From: Pseudomonadota bacterium
GTDB lineage: Bacteria; Pseudomonadota; Gammaproteobacteria; Steroidobacterales; Steroidobacteraceae
NCBI GenBank assembly: GCA_023417315.1
Contig: JAEZFW010000060.1
Coordinates: forward strand, 9,477-73,476
Direction of reading: 5' to 3'
Length of the DNA: 64,000 bases
The position numbers and the translations under genes were made by a program. This document shows positions 50,959 through 60,343 of the stretch, one piece after another. Within the stretch, counting starts at the first letter, position 1. The number at the start of each line of letters is the position of its first letter. The notes below the pieces were generated by a model. That model did no database searches. It was given only the letters and a program-made list of their open reading frames with translations, and was not told the DNA's origin.

Positions 50959-52779
50959 TCACCGTCGTCCAACCAATTCGTCGATCGTGCGCGCCAGAAC
51001 GACCATCGGGACGCCACCGGCTTTCACGACCGTGTCGTTGAACTGACGCAGATCGAACTTTTCTCCCAGCGCCTTCTGCGCACCCACTCGCAGGCGGTTT
51101 ATTTCGCTGTGGCCCACTTTGTACCCGCAGGCTTGGCCAGGCCACGCGCAATAACGATCGACCTCGCTCGTCACCTCATCGACACTCGAACCGTTCGTGC
51201 TCGCGAACCACTGAATGGCCTGCTCGCGGGTCCAGCGCTTCGCATGCAGCCCGGTATCGACGACGAGTCGACACGCGCGGAATGCGATCGATTGCAGGTA
51301 GCCCAATCGGCCGATCGAATCGTTCTCATAGACACCGAGCTCGTCTGCCAACTGTTCGGCATACAGTGCCCATCCTTCCGAATATGCGTTGAACGCGAGC
51401 AGCGAGCGAAATAGCGGCAGCTTGAACGTGTACTCACCCTGCCAGACGTGGCCCGGAATGGATTCGTGATAGGTGAGCGTGGGCAAGTTGTAGGTCGTCC
51501 ATACATTCATCTTGTGCAGATTGATCCAGAATTTGCCCGGCACCTTGCCATCGATCGTACCCGCACCGCCGTACGCGCCCGGCGCGCCGGGCTCGAGCTC
51601 CGGAGGCATTCGTTTGATCTCGAGATTGCCGGGTACGAGCGTCGCGAAGGCCCGCGGAAGTCGCGTGCGAATGTCGGCGACGCGCTCGTTCAGGTAGCGC
51701 ATGAGCTGCGCGCGGCCTTCATCGCTGTCCGCGAACTGAAAACGTGGCTGCTTGCCGAGCGCCGTCATCCGTTCTCCGACCGTTCCCTGGGTCAGGCCCT
51801 CGCGTTTCAAGATGGCATCCATCTCTGACTGCAGCGCACGCAGCTCTTCACGCCCCATGTCGTGAATTTCGTCGGGCGTCATGCGCGTCGTCGTCGCAGC
51901 CCTGAGCGCCCATGCGTAGTACGCATCGCCTTGCGGGAGCTTCCACACGCCCGCATCACTCGTTGCACGCCGGCGGTGCGACTCGAGCTCTGCGATCTGA
52001 CGCTCGAGCGCGGGCGCGATCTTGTCGGCCGCGATCTTCGCGGCCTCGCTCGCATGGTCTCCCTGCATCTTCTCGGTCCGCCGAGCCAGCGAGGTGACGA
52101 GCGGCCACTCTCGGACGTTTCCCCCGCGCGCGATCTTGAGCTGCGCAAGCGTCTTATCGAGGAGGAAGTCGGGTGCGATCACATTCTGCGCGGCATCGCT
52201 CTTCAGGCGCGCCGTCTCGCCCTCCAGCTGGCCGGCGTACGCTTCGAGCCGCGAAAGATACGCGTCTGCATCCGCGGGAGCTTCGATCGTGTGCAGCTCA
52301 TCCAGGAGGCTGGGGATCTCGAGGAACGCACCGGTGTTCTGCGCGACGACGTAAGGAGCATTGCGCCATGACCAGTTCAGATTCAGAAATGCAACGTCGC
52401 CGTACGGAAACGCGAAACCTTCGTGAGCGAACTCATGCGCGGTGCGCATGACATCGACATCGATACGCGTTGCCCGAGTGCTGCGGGCGGTATCGATCGC
52501 TTGCAGGCGCTCGAGCCGTTTCGCGATTCGCTGCGCGATCGCTCTCTGACCCTTTGCCGAGCGATCGGTCAATTGCGCCTTGAGCGTCGCGCGCGCACCG
52601 TCGTCTATCCCCAAGCTCGTTGCAGTTTCGGGATAGTCGACGAGCAACTCCTCCGCGAGATCAGACAAAAGCGATTGAACTGAGTTGTCGACATTCGTTT
52701 CAGCGCCGAACGCAGGCAGATTGGCTGCCGCCAGTGCGGCGCCCGTTCCCACGATGAACTCGCGACGATTCGTCGTCAT
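50959..52779 (-). CDS. DUF885 family protein (zinc metallopeptidase-like)
   Basis: A 606-residue exported protein with a Tat-like N-terminus (TTNRREFIVGTGAALAAANLP). It belongs to DUF885, a family related to M32 carboxypeptidases: HESIPGHVWQG contains the HExxxH zinc motif and NAYSEGWALYAEQLADELG gives the third acidic ligand and the conserved segment. Length is normal for the family. It is expected to cleave peptides in the periplasm. It is transcribed leftward, with the 52948 gene upstream and in the same direction, 168 bases away. Confidence 0.87.
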   Translation of the reverse strand: MTTNRREFIVGTGAALAAANLPAFGAETNVDNSVQSLLSDLAEELLVDYPETATSLGIDDGARATLKAQLTDRSAKGQRAIAQRIAKRLERLQAIDTARSTRATRIDVDVMRTAHEFAHEGFAFPYGDVAFLNLNWSWRNAPYVVAQNTGAFLEIPSLLDELHTIEAPADADAYLSRLEAYAGQLEGETARLKSDAAQNVIAPDFLLDKTLAQLKIARGGNVREWPLVTSLARRTEKMQGDHASEAAKIAADKIAPALERQIAELESHRRRATSDAGVWKLPQGDAYYAWALRAATTTRMTPDEIHDMGREELRALQSEMDAILKREGLTQGTVGERMTALGKQPRFQFADSDEGRAQLMRYLNERVADIRTRLPRAFATLVPGNLEIKRMPPELEPGAPGAYGGAGTIDGKVPGKFWINLHKMNVWTTYNLPTLTYHESIPGHVWQGEYTFKLPLFRSLLAFNAYSEGWALYAEQLADELGVYENDSIGRLGYLQSIAFRACRLVVDTGLHAKRWTREQAIQWFASTNGSSVDEVTSEVDRYCAWPGQACGYKVGHSEINRLRVGAQKALGEKFDLRQFNDTVVKAGGVPMVVLARTIDELVGRR

Positions 52780-52947
52780 CGGATATCTCCAGTTAGCACG
52801 CAGCCGTGATATTCACCCGCGAGCATCAGACCCCGTATGATGCGCAGGCTCGACTCTGATCGCTCAGCTATTCCGCCCGAAGTCTCCGCTAGTCTTCGAA
52901 CTGTCCGCGAGTCATCGAGACGCAATGTCATGCGAGCTCGTCGTGAT

Positions 52948-53511
52948 TCACTGCCTCGGCGCCGAGTTTTCATGATGCTCACGATTCAACAGTGCGATCA
53001 GGGTGTCCATCTGCGACTCGAACAAGATCTCGTTGGATAGCTGGATGATGCGAGCATTGGCCGTACTCTGCGCTTCTCGATCGGTTATCGGCAGCGCTCC
53101 CGTCGTGCCGCGCACCTCATCGATCGCGGCGATCAAGTGTCGAATCTGATACTCCTCGAGCGGCGTTCCGGCGGCGAGCGAAGTCTGCAGCTGTTGAACG
53201 AAGTGGCGTGTGGACAAGCTGCCCCCATACTCCATCACGGATCTTGGCTTCGCAGGTACGTCGTCAGCCGGTGGCACCGCGATTGCGGGCTCAGGTAAAG
53301 GCTCGAGTTCTGAATGTGAACTGTCGTTTCCCGACGCCGTCAGATACGAGCCAGTGGAACTGCCGTCCTTCTCGATCGGCTCCAGCTCGAACACGCGCGC
53401 CTCGAGCGCATTCGCACGCGCACGTTCGCGCTCAACATCTCGCGAATAAATCACGGCGATCGCAATACATACAGCGAGTGCAGCGGACCAGCTGAGCACG
53501 TATTTGTTCAT
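52948..53511 (-). CDS. Membrane-anchored hypothetical protein
   Basis: A 187-residue protein with one N-terminal helix (MNKYVLSWSAALAVCIAIAVIYS), a short coiled coil (DVERERARANALEARVFELEP), a Pro/Ser/Glu-rich linker and a helical C-terminal domain (RHFVQQLQTSLAAGTPLEEYQIRHLIAAIDEV). The layout resembles the unknown protein at 12502, with a different C-terminal domain. Family not recognised. ATG 53511 is used; the frame is open to 53544. Confidence 0.65.
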   Translation of the reverse strand: MNKYVLSWSAALAVCIAIAVIYSRDVERERARANALEARVFELEPIEKDGSSTGSYLTASGNDSSHSELEPLPEPAIAVPPADDVPAKPRSVMEYGGSLSTRHFVQQLQTSLAAGTPLEEYQIRHLIAAIDEVRGTTGALPITDREAQSTANARIIQLSNEILFESQMDTLIALLNREHHENSAPRQ

Positions 53512-53788
53512 GATGGCGCTATCTAGTACTCGATCGTGAGGCACGTGTCCAAAGGTCGCATCTCGGATCGCGGCCCCGTTGGCGCGAAGATAGACGAAAT
53601 CTCAAGTACGAAGGCAAGCTACCGCGCAGGCGGTAAGTAAGCAAAGCCTCCCAAAACCATTGCCGACCCCAAGTCTCGGGATCGACGCACCCGCTGCTGC
53701 GGCAACTGCCGATAGTCATTGAACCGGGCGCATTCACAATCGCCGCTGCGGAAGACCGATGGCTCGATCATCCAACTCGGAGAACATC

Positions 53789-54547
53789 ATGCTTGCGAAA
53801 CTCACAGCGGAATTCCTCGGAACGTTTTGGCTCGTCCTCGGCGGATGCGGGAGCGCAGTTCTGGCCGCGGCTTTTCCCGAGCTTGGAATCGGTTTCGCCG
53901 GTGTGTCGCTGGCATTCGGCTTGACAGTGCTCACCGCCGCCTACGCGCTCGGCCCTATTTCGGGAGGACACTTCAACCCCGCTGTCACCATGGGGTTGTG
54001 GGCCGGAGGACGGTTCCCCGCGGCGCACATCGGACCGTACATCGTGTCGCAACTCGCTGGCGGCATCGTCGCGGCTGCAGTCTTGTATGTAGTCGCAAGT
54101 GGCCGCGCAGGCTTCGATCTGTCTGCAGGTTTCGCCGCAAATGGCTACGGAGAGCACTCGCCAGGGGGCTACACGATGGGTGCGGCGCTCGTGAGTGAGC
54201 TCGTCATGACCTTCATGTTCTTGATCGTGATACTTGGCGCCACACACAAACGCGCGCCGGTCGGCTTCGCCGGCATCGCAATCGGCCTCGCGCTCACGCT
54301 CATTCACCTGATCTCGATTCCGGTAACAAACACGTCCGTTAATCCCGCGCGGAGCACGGCGCCAGCGCTCTTCGTCGGTGATTGGGCGCTCGCCCAGCTT
54401 TGGCTGTTCTGGGTCGCCCCGATCGTCGGCGCGATGGTCGCAGGCTTTGTCTACAAGGCCGTGCTCGAAGGCGAAAAGACCGAGCCACCGGTCACGGGCA
54501 GAGTCAGCGCCGATGAACCGGGCTCTACGCCGAAGGCACTCGCCTGA
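53789..54547 (+). CDS. aqpZ: Aquaporin Z-like water channel
   Basis: A 252-residue member of the MIP family with six membrane helices and two NPA half-helices: GGHFNPAVTMG and NTSVNPARS. The LTLIHLISIPVTNTSVNPARS segment supplies His, Thr and Arg at the positions of the AqpZ selectivity filter, indicating a water rather than glycerol channel. Length is slightly above E. coli AqpZ (231) owing to a charged tail. ATG 53789 with GGAGA 6 bases upstream is preferred; ATG 53759 adds ten residues. Confidence 0.93.
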   Translation: MLAKLTAEFLGTFWLVLGGCGSAVLAAAFPELGIGFAGVSLAFGLTVLTAAYALGPISGGHFNPAVTMGLWAGGRFPAAHIGPYIVSQLAGGIVAAAVLYVVASGRAGFDLSAGFAANGYGEHSPGGYTMGAALVSELVMTFMFLIVILGATHKRAPVGFAGIAIGLALTLIHLISIPVTNTSVNPARSTAPALFVGDWALAQLWLFWVAPIVGAMVAGFVYKAVLEGEKTEPPVTGRVSADEPGSTPKALA

Positions 54548-54620
54548 AGCACTTTCCGCAGAGGCACGGTCACTGCTGGCCGTGCCTCCCCTCTTGGCGA
54601 CGCGCGACCTGACTTGGGTT

Positions 54621-55544
54621 ATGGTGGCGCACTCCGCTATTCCACTTGAGCGTCGAACGCGCGCGGGTACAACCTTGGCTTCAAGTCACGCCGGCCTTCT
54701 GCTGCGTTCGATCTGCTCGATCTTGCTCTGCTGCTGGCTACTGGCGCAGACCTCTACCGCACTTGGCAGCGTCGGTCTCAACGTTGCCACGTACAACTTG
54801 CGCTATGACACTTCGCAAGATGGCATCAATGCCTGGCCAAATCGCCGCGAGGCCGTTAAAGCGTTGATTCGTTATCACGACTTCGATGTGTTCGGTACGC
54901 AGGAAGGCTTGCTTCATCAACTTGCGGATTTGGCGAGCACGGGCGAGTACGCCTATGTTGGCGTAGGCCGTGACGATGGGAAGAGTGCCGGCGAGCACTC
55001 CGCGATCTTCTATCGGAAGAGTCGCTTCTCGGTTCTAAAGCATGGCGACTTCTGGCTGAGCGAAACACCCGAGAAGCCCTCGATGGGCTGGGATGCAAAG
55101 TGCTGCAAACGGATCGCGACGTGGGCGCAACTGCGCGACAAGGACAGCGGCAAATCGTTCTTCATGTTTTCTGTGCATTTCGATCACGAAGGCATCGTCG
55201 CGCGTCGAGAATCGGCAAAGCTGCTCGTACGCAAGATCAAAGACATCGCAGAAGATCATCCTGTCATCTGCGTAGGCGACTTCAACACAACGTCCGAGAC
55301 GGAACCGATCGCAACGATGCAAGACGCTCTGCGTGACGCCTACAAGGTCAGCGCCGCACCATCCTACGGGCCACTTGGCACCTACAACGGCTTCCAATTC
55401 AATCTGCCGCTCACTCGTCGCATCGATTACATCTTCGTGAGTCGCAACATAAAGGTGCTTCGATATGCTGCGCTCAGCGACTCGATCGATGGTCGCTATC
55501 CATCCGACCATCTTCCGGTGTTAGCCCGAATCGAGATCGATTAG
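54621..55544 (+). CDS. Exported endonuclease/exonuclease/phosphatase-family enzyme
   Basis: A 307-residue protein with a membrane-like signal (SICSILLCCWLLAQTSTALG). The EEP fold follows: VATYNLRYDTSQDG, FDVFGTQEGLLHQL with the catalytic Glu, HSAIFYRKSRF, ICVGDFNTTSETEP, RIDYIFVSRNI and the final SDHLPV His motif. Members hydrolyse phosphodiester or phosphomonoester bonds in DNA, lipids or inositol phosphates; the export favours an extracellular substrate. ATG 54621 is used; the frame runs open into the aquaporin gene. Confidence 0.88.
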   Translation: MVAHSAIPLERRTRAGTTLASSHAGLLLRSICSILLCCWLLAQTSTALGSVGLNVATYNLRYDTSQDGINAWPNRREAVKALIRYHDFDVFGTQEGLLHQLADLASTGEYAYVGVGRDDGKSAGEHSAIFYRKSRFSVLKHGDFWLSETPEKPSMGWDAKCCKRIATWAQLRDKDSGKSFFMFSVHFDHEGIVARRESAKLLVRKIKDIAEDHPVICVGDFNTTSETEPIATMQDALRDAYKVSAAPSYGPLGTYNGFQFNLPLTRRIDYIFVSRNIKVLRYAALSDSIDGRYPSDHLPVLARIEID

Positions 55545-55579
55545 GGTCTACGCGTGGAGCGCACCAGCCAAACCGAGAT

Positions 55580-56551
55580 ATGAAGCTTCTTCGTATCCCA
55601 CTAGCGCCCGTCTATGCTCTCGCGGCGATCGGAACGCCCGCTGCCTATATTCATCTCACCGTCGGCGTGTTTGCTGGTCTAGAAGGCATTGCAGGCGGGA
55701 ACTATGTGCTCGGCGCGGCGCTAGCTGCGCTGTCGATACTCGCGCTCTTCGCATTATGGAGAATGTGGTCGATCGGTCGGCGCGCATGGAATCAAGGTGC
55801 GTATGCGATCGCAGATCGCGGCGGATTCATCCTGGATGTTCGCGGTCTACTCTCTGCATGGATCGCGTTCCCCGCGTTCTACTGGCTTGCAGAAGCACTG
55901 TACCGCTCGCCTGAGATCATCGTGCTCGCGACGCTCTTGGGACCAGCTATGGTCATGGCGACGCTCGTCTTTGCATGGGCGATCGTGAGACAACATACCG
56001 GCGCATGCAGTGCAGACAAGATTGATGAGAACACAAGGTTCGACACGTCAAGCTCACCTCCAAAACTCGACGACCTTCCTGGTATCGCCTGTGGCGTGGC
56101 GGTCGGACTACTCGGAATCTACTACTTCGTTCCTCTCCCGCACTCGGGGTGGGGCCCCTGCGATTTGTCCATCTTCTTTCCGCGGCTACAATCGTTGTGG
56201 CCGACCGAACGCCCGGTGATATTCGATTCTTGCAGTAAGGACATCCTTACTATCGTGATCATCACGAGCGCTCTGAGCCTCGTTTGCATAGTGACCGGAG
56301 CAATCGCCACGGCCGTCGGAAGGCTGAAGGCGCCGAAGCGTGGTCTGCTCTCCGCGGCCTTTGTCGTCGCCTTCTTTTTGACGCTATTCGCCGCAGCAGC
56401 CTGGGTGTCGCCGGACGGCCCGTTTATCGCGTGGCTTGGGACGATTGCGCTGGGGTCCTCGCTCGTCGCTGGCGCTGCGATGCTCGGCTATCTCGGTGGA
56501 GCCATGGTGACGCCTATGCTGCGTGCCCGAACAACTGCGATAGCCCGCTGA
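55580..56551 (+). CDS. Polytopic membrane protein, unknown
   Basis: A 323-residue protein with eight or nine predicted membrane helices (AAIGTPAAYIHLTVGVFAG, VLGAALAALSILALFALW, LLSAWIAFPAFYWLAEA, VIVLATLLGPAMVMATLVFAWAIV and later). A soluble loop of about 45 residues at positions 145-190 (CSADKIDENTRF) separates the two halves. No transporter motif was recognised. It starts 35 bases after the phosphatase gene, so the two may be cotranscribed. Confidence 0.65.
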   Translation: MKLLRIPLAPVYALAAIGTPAAYIHLTVGVFAGLEGIAGGNYVLGAALAALSILALFALWRMWSIGRRAWNQGAYAIADRGGFILDVRGLLSAWIAFPAFYWLAEALYRSPEIIVLATLLGPAMVMATLVFAWAIVRQHTGACSADKIDENTRFDTSSSPPKLDDLPGIACGVAVGLLGIYYFVPLPHSGWGPCDLSIFFPRLQSLWPTERPVIFDSCSKDILTIVIITSALSLVCIVTGAIATAVGRLKAPKRGLLSAAFVVAFFLTLFAAAAWVSPDGPFIAWLGTIALGSSLVAGAAMLGYLGGAMVTPMLRARTTAIAR

Positions 56552-56715
56552 TTCCCTCCTCCGTATGAGGCTGATCGCCTCGCGCCGGATCTCTTGATCT
56601 ATGTCAACGCAGCCGCCGAGCCCTGTCGTGCACACTCGCAGCAGCGGCCTCGGAATGCCCTAAAGGTGGCGGGTTCAGCCACAATATTCTTCTATTGCGA
56701 TACCCTAACGATGAG

Positions 56716-57192
56716 ATGGCCGATACTGACCTAACTGATGAGGAACGGCGTGCCCGAATCGTGCAGCAGATGCGCGAGCACACTGGTATCGATGAGCGCA
56801 TGATCGAGCAGCTCGTGCACAGCTTCTATGCACGAATCCGCCAGGACAGCTTGCTCGGGCCCATCTTCAATTCGCGCATTCGCGATTGGGAACCGCACTT
56901 GCAACGGATGTGCGCATTCTGGTCGTCTGTGGTGCTCTCGAGCGGCGTCTATCACGGGCAGCCGATGCGCATGCACCTTCCGCTTCCTGTCGATGCGTTG
57001 CACTTCGACCGATGGCTCGAGCTGTTCGAGGAGACTGCGCAAGAGCTGTTCAGCGAGCAGGTCGCCCAGTATTTCATCGAGCGCGCGCGCCGAATCGCGG
57101 CAAGTCTCGAGCTCGGCATCGCGAGCAACCAAGGCGTGCTGCTGGGCAAAGGCGAAAGGTTCAGCCGCGCCGCAAACGAAGACGCAGACTGA
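56716..57192 (+). CDS. Group III truncated hemoglobin
   Basis: A 158-residue protein of the 2-on-2 globin fold, group III: the helix pattern IEQLVHSFYARIRQDSLLGPIFNSRI, WEPHLQRMCAFWSSVVLSSGVYHGQPMRMH with the proximal heme His in HLPLPVDALHFDRWL, and ending IERARRIAASLE. Group III globins bind O2 or NO; roles include nitrosative stress defence. The N-terminal ~15 residues and the tail of 12 are extra. ATG 56716 is used; a TTG at 56695 is possible. Confidence 0.87.
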   Translation: MADTDLTDEERRARIVQQMREHTGIDERMIEQLVHSFYARIRQDSLLGPIFNSRIRDWEPHLQRMCAFWSSVVLSSGVYHGQPMRMHLPLPVDALHFDRWLELFEETAQELFSEQVAQYFIERARRIAASLELGIASNQGVLLGKGERFSRAANEDAD

Positions 57193-57409
57193 CACAATAA
57201 GCGCCAGTGACTGCGCGCATCTGTGGGGCAGGAGCGCCTCTTGCATCGCGCACTGACAGCTGTCGGTGAAACTCCTAAGCTCCAGGGCCAATGCCCCGTC
57301 GGAACCCGAAGCGCGATCATGCGATGCACATGTCTGGCACTTCATCTGCAGACAATCCGTGCTACAGCGGAGCTGAATCGGCGTCCCACGTTCCGAAGGA
57401 GTACGCGGC
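57193..57409. other. Intergenic region, no feature found
   Basis: About 217 bases between the globin and lipoprotein genes. A long minus-strand open frame crosses it but is a shadow of the globin. No palindrome, promoter or terminator could be supported. Confidence 0.4.
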
Positions 57410-57994
57410 ATGACCAAGCGAGCGCAGCATCTAATCGTAGGCGTTGTGTCCATGCTTCTGGCCGGATGCGCCACGCAATCGCATCGCGTGGGTCAAACAG
57501 CGCGTGTGCAATTCGGCGTTGTGAGCGCAGCGAATGAGGTCACCCTCGATTCGAATGCCGGTGCCGGCGCCATCATCGGCGGAACACTCGGGCTTGCGAT
57601 GGGACGCGGCGGATCCTCACCCGCTCAAGCACGCAACGCGATCATCGGAGCAGGCATGGGTGCCGCGCTGACCGAGGCCTCGCAAGGCGATCGGCGCGGC
57701 ATGTCGTACACCGTCTCGATGCTGGATGGCTCGTCCGTCAGGATCGTGACGGATCAACGCCAGATTCATCCGGGCGATTGCGTCGCGATAGAGCAGGTAT
57801 CGGGAACATCGAACATCCGACGCGTCTCGCAGAGCTATTGCGAGCGAACCAACACGCGGGCGGTCGATGAAGTTACCGAGTACGTGCGCTCCGAAGCGGT
57901 GGCCTGTCAGTCAGCCAAGGAGGAGCTCGTACAGGCGCAGAGCCAGGAAGCCATCGATCTCGCTACTCGAAAGATCGATCTGTTGTGTAACTGA
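57410..57994 (+). CDS. SlyB/glycine-zipper outer-membrane lipoprotein
   Basis: A 194-residue lipoprotein with lipobox MLLAGCATQ. The glycine-zipper segment (AGAGAIIGGTLGLAMGRGG to NAIIGAGMGAAL, about residues 50-85) is the mark of SlyB/PcP-like lipoproteins that stabilise the outer membrane under stress; Mg2+/PhoP control is common in the family. After it comes a Cys-containing C-terminal domain (PGDCVAIEQV, QSYCERT and LLCN). Positions of signal and zipper match the family. It is followed 25 bases on by the DUF937 gene. Confidence 0.8.
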   Translation: MTKRAQHLIVGVVSMLLAGCATQSHRVGQTARVQFGVVSAANEVTLDSNAGAGAIIGGTLGLAMGRGGSSPAQARNAIIGAGMGAALTEASQGDRRGMSYTVSMLDGSSVRIVTDQRQIHPGDCVAIEQVSGTSNIRRVSQSYCERTNTRAVDEVTEYVRSEAVACQSAKEELVQAQSQEAIDLATRKIDLLCN

Positions 57995-58019
57995 GCTGAA
58001 GCAACTCGTAAGGTGCATC

Positions 58020-58622
58020 ATGCAAGCCAGCGATCTCTTGAATCAGATGGGCGGACTCAGCTCGGTAGCGCGCGAGCTTGGCATCAAAGAATCGGATGCC
58101 GCAAACGGGGCAGCCGCACTACTGCCCGCAATCATGGGCGGCTTCAAAAAGCAAGCCCAGGCTCAACCCACAGGGCTCGCAGGGCTTGCAGGCATGTTGG
58201 GACAGTTGGGCGGTGGTGGGTTGATGGATGATGTGTTGGGTGCCCAGCCTACCAATGTAAATCGTGGCAACGATGTTCTCGGTCAGATCTTTGGATCGAA
58301 GGACGTCAGCCGCGCTGTCGCGCAGAATGCCGCGGGACGTACGGGTCTCGATCCCGCGTTGTTGAAGAGAATGTTGCCGATGCTCGCGATGCTTGCCGCG
58401 GGATACCTGAGTAGACAAGGAGGCGTGTCCTCCGGCCAAGCTGCGCAGACAGGCGAAGGTGGCGGACTCGGCGGTATGCTCGGTCAGATGCTCGGCGGTC
58501 GCCAGGCGTCTGCACAAGGCAGCGCTCGCGGCGCGGGTGGCATCGGTTCGATGCTGGATCTCGATGGGGATGGCAATCCGCTCGACGACATCATCGGCAT
58601 GGCCGGGAAGTTTCTGCGCTAG
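58020..58622 (+). CDS. DUF937 family protein
   Basis: A 200-residue protein rich in Gly, Ala and Met. DUF937 marks are ELGIKESDAANGAAALLPAIMGGFKKQ near the start, NAAGRTGLDPALLKRMLPMLAMLAAGYLS, and the DLDGDGNPLDDIIGMAGKFL end, an EF-hand-like acidic loop. YidB-type DUF937 proteins are of unknown function and often have amphipathic helices. ATG 58020 has AAGG 6 bases upstream; the frame runs back into the lipoprotein gene. Confidence 0.88.
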   Translation: MQASDLLNQMGGLSSVARELGIKESDAANGAAALLPAIMGGFKKQAQAQPTGLAGLAGMLGQLGGGGLMDDVLGAQPTNVNRGNDVLGQIFGSKDVSRAVAQNAAGRTGLDPALLKRMLPMLAMLAAGYLSRQGGVSSGQAAQTGEGGGLGGMLGQMLGGRQASAQGSARGAGGIGSMLDLDGDGNPLDDIIGMAGKFLR

Positions 58623-58696
58623 ATCGCGCGACAGCACCTCGCAATCATCAAGCGGGGTAGTCAATCAAGAACTGCGATGGGCGCGGCCGTCGCGCA

Positions 58697-59206
58697 TCAC
58701 TGCTTCTTGACTGCGACGTTAGGCAGAAGCGTCGGATCGCGGCGGATGTACAGCCACAGAATCTTCTCCTCCGTGTTCTGCGCCAAGTACGCCTCGACGG
58801 CTTTTCTCTGTTGGTGACAGGGCGCACACCAGTCCGCCCAGTACTCAACGAACACGAAATCGTAGTCAGCCACAGCGTTTGCCGCGAACGGACTTCCGTC
58901 CATCGTGACGAGCTCCGCGAGCACCTGAGTCAGCCCTGGCTTGGATTCGAGCGCTGTGTTCGTCTTCATCGCGAGCTCGACGACGTCCATGAAGCTCGCA
59001 GTGAAGCCCTTGTCGTGGTAGATCGCCGCGCCACTCGATCTGAATACCAAGAACTCGGGCAATGTGAGAGTCAAGCTATCGCCGCCGTTTATTGCCGAAA
59101 GCATCACGTCGTCTTTGACTTTGAGCGGCACGGGTTCGACCGCACTCCATACTACGTGGGGCCATCCGAGCAGCGAGAGGATCAATGCCGCGAGCATTCT
59201 TCGCAT
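58697..59206 (-). CDS. Exported thioredoxin-fold protein
   Basis: A 169-residue protein with a signal peptide (MLAALILSLLGWPHVVWSA) and a thioredoxin-like domain. The motif VEYWADWCAPCHQQRKAVEAYL gives the redox active CxxC (WCAPC) near residue 130. The first 100 residues form a poorly conserved extension, so the family is uncertain among DsbE/TlpA-like reductases. ATG 59206 has AAGGAG at ideal distance; the long frame to 59761 runs into the neighbouring gene and is not supported. Confidence 0.85.
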   Translation of the reverse strand: MRRMLAALILSLLGWPHVVWSAVEPVPLKVKDDVMLSAINGGDSLTLTLPEFLVFRSSGAAIYHDKGFTASFMDVVELAMKTNTALESKPGLTQVLAELVTMDGSPFAANAVADYDFVFVEYWADWCAPCHQQRKAVEAYLAQNTEEKILWLYIRRDPTLLPNVAVKKQ

Positions 59207-59325
59207 CTGCGACTCCTTACGAACGAGGCATCCATTCGACGCCTGCGAGGTTAGTAGGCAACGGGATAAAGCGCCAGTATGACTCAGCGCGCTGTTAAGA
59301 AGAGCCGGAAGCAGCGCATGTCCGG

Positions 59326-60306
59326 TCAGCCCCCGCCAGCGTCGATCAAACGCCTCCAGAACACCGCCATCTGCGCAATGAGGGGCAAACCGACGAGCAG
59401 CAACACTGGGAAGGTCACGCCAAGCGCACACCCGAGATAGACAGATGGATTGGCGACGGGAAAGGAGACCCGCACCAGCGCAGGCGCGTTGATAAAGGAC
59501 GCTGACGCCGCTACGGCACCGAGGACGAAAGCGCTGCCCGGCAGAAGTCCCGCGAGCGTTGCGAGCAGCGTGCCGAGGATTCCGCCGAACGCGGGTACGA
59601 CTAGCGCAAAGCTCACCACGCGTACGGCTGTAGCTCGCAGCTTGGTGAGCTCGGCTGCAGTCATCATGCCCATTTCCAGCATGTAAACCGCGAGCGCGGC
59701 GGTGAGGATCAGATCGAGTGCAGCTTCCCAACGACCGAAGGTGCGATCGCCGATCATCCATCCAATCATCAGTCCGCAGAACAGCAGCAAGAATCCACCG
59801 ACGACATCCGAAATCCGCGGACGCGCGACACTGAAGACTTGAGCCATGCGACGTAGCACGAACGTTCCAATTGCAAGTGCGACAAGCAGGCCGAGCTCCA
59901 TCAGTGCCGCGAGACCCATGACGAACCCGTCCACCGCGAGGTTCATGTCACCTGACTCGGCATACGCAGCCATGAGCACTGCGGACGATACCGAGCCATA
60001 CAGCACTGCAAGACCAGCGGAGTCGACGACGGAGAATCTAACGAGATGCCGAGCGACCACATATGACAGCGCCGGCGTGAGCACGATGAGGGCGAGCGTG
60101 ACAATCAGACCTGCCCCTAGACCATGAAGATCCGATGTGGCAAGCCCGCGTCCACCGTCCACGCCGATCGAAAGCATCAACACATTGGCGAACACGCGCA
60201 GGGGTCGCTCTGCGACCCTGATCTTGATCCCAATGAGCGCCGCAATCAGGCCAGCGACGAAGGAGAGTGTGATCGGAGAAAGCAGACTCGCGAGCAGAAT
60301 CTCCAC
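59326..60306 (-). CDS. SbtA-like sodium-dependent bicarbonate transporter
   Basis: A 326-residue polytopic protein of the SbtA family (PF05982-type). The two inverted half-repeats with five helices each are visible; LRVFANVLMLSIGVDGGRGLA and later AVAASASFINAPALVRVSFPVANPSVYLGCALGVTFPVLLLVGLPL match SbtA's second and last conserved regions, including NPSxYL and LGVTFP. In cyanobacteria SbtA takes up HCO3- with Na+ under PII-like SbtB control; no sbtB gene is next to this one, so regulation and substrate are uncertain. Confidence 0.87.
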   Translation of the reverse strand: MEILLASLLSPITLSFVAGLIAALIGIKIRVAERPLRVFANVLMLSIGVDGGRGLATSDLHGLGAGLIVTLALIVLTPALSYVVARHLVRFSVVDSAGLAVLYGSVSSAVLMAAYAESGDMNLAVDGFVMGLAALMELGLLVALAIGTFVLRRMAQVFSVARPRISDVVGGFLLLFCGLMIGWMIGDRTFGRWEAALDLILTAALAVYMLEMGMMTAAELTKLRATAVRVVSFALVVPAFGGILGTLLATLAGLLPGSAFVLGAVAASASFINAPALVRVSFPVANPSVYLGCALGVTFPVLLLVGLPLIAQMAVFWRRLIDAGGG

Positions 60307-60343
60307 GATGAGGTGTCCGTGTGAATCGCTGGGCGTGCAATCG

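Noticed and set aside
56731..57474. Minus-strand frame of 247 codons over the globin
   Set aside because: It is antisense to a clear globin gene, shows no family pattern and has low-quality codon use.
58697..59761. Thioredoxin-like protein as a 354-residue fusion
   Set aside because: The first 185 residues have no typical composition and overlap the SbtA-like gene; a signal peptide and strong ribosome-binding site place the start at 59206.
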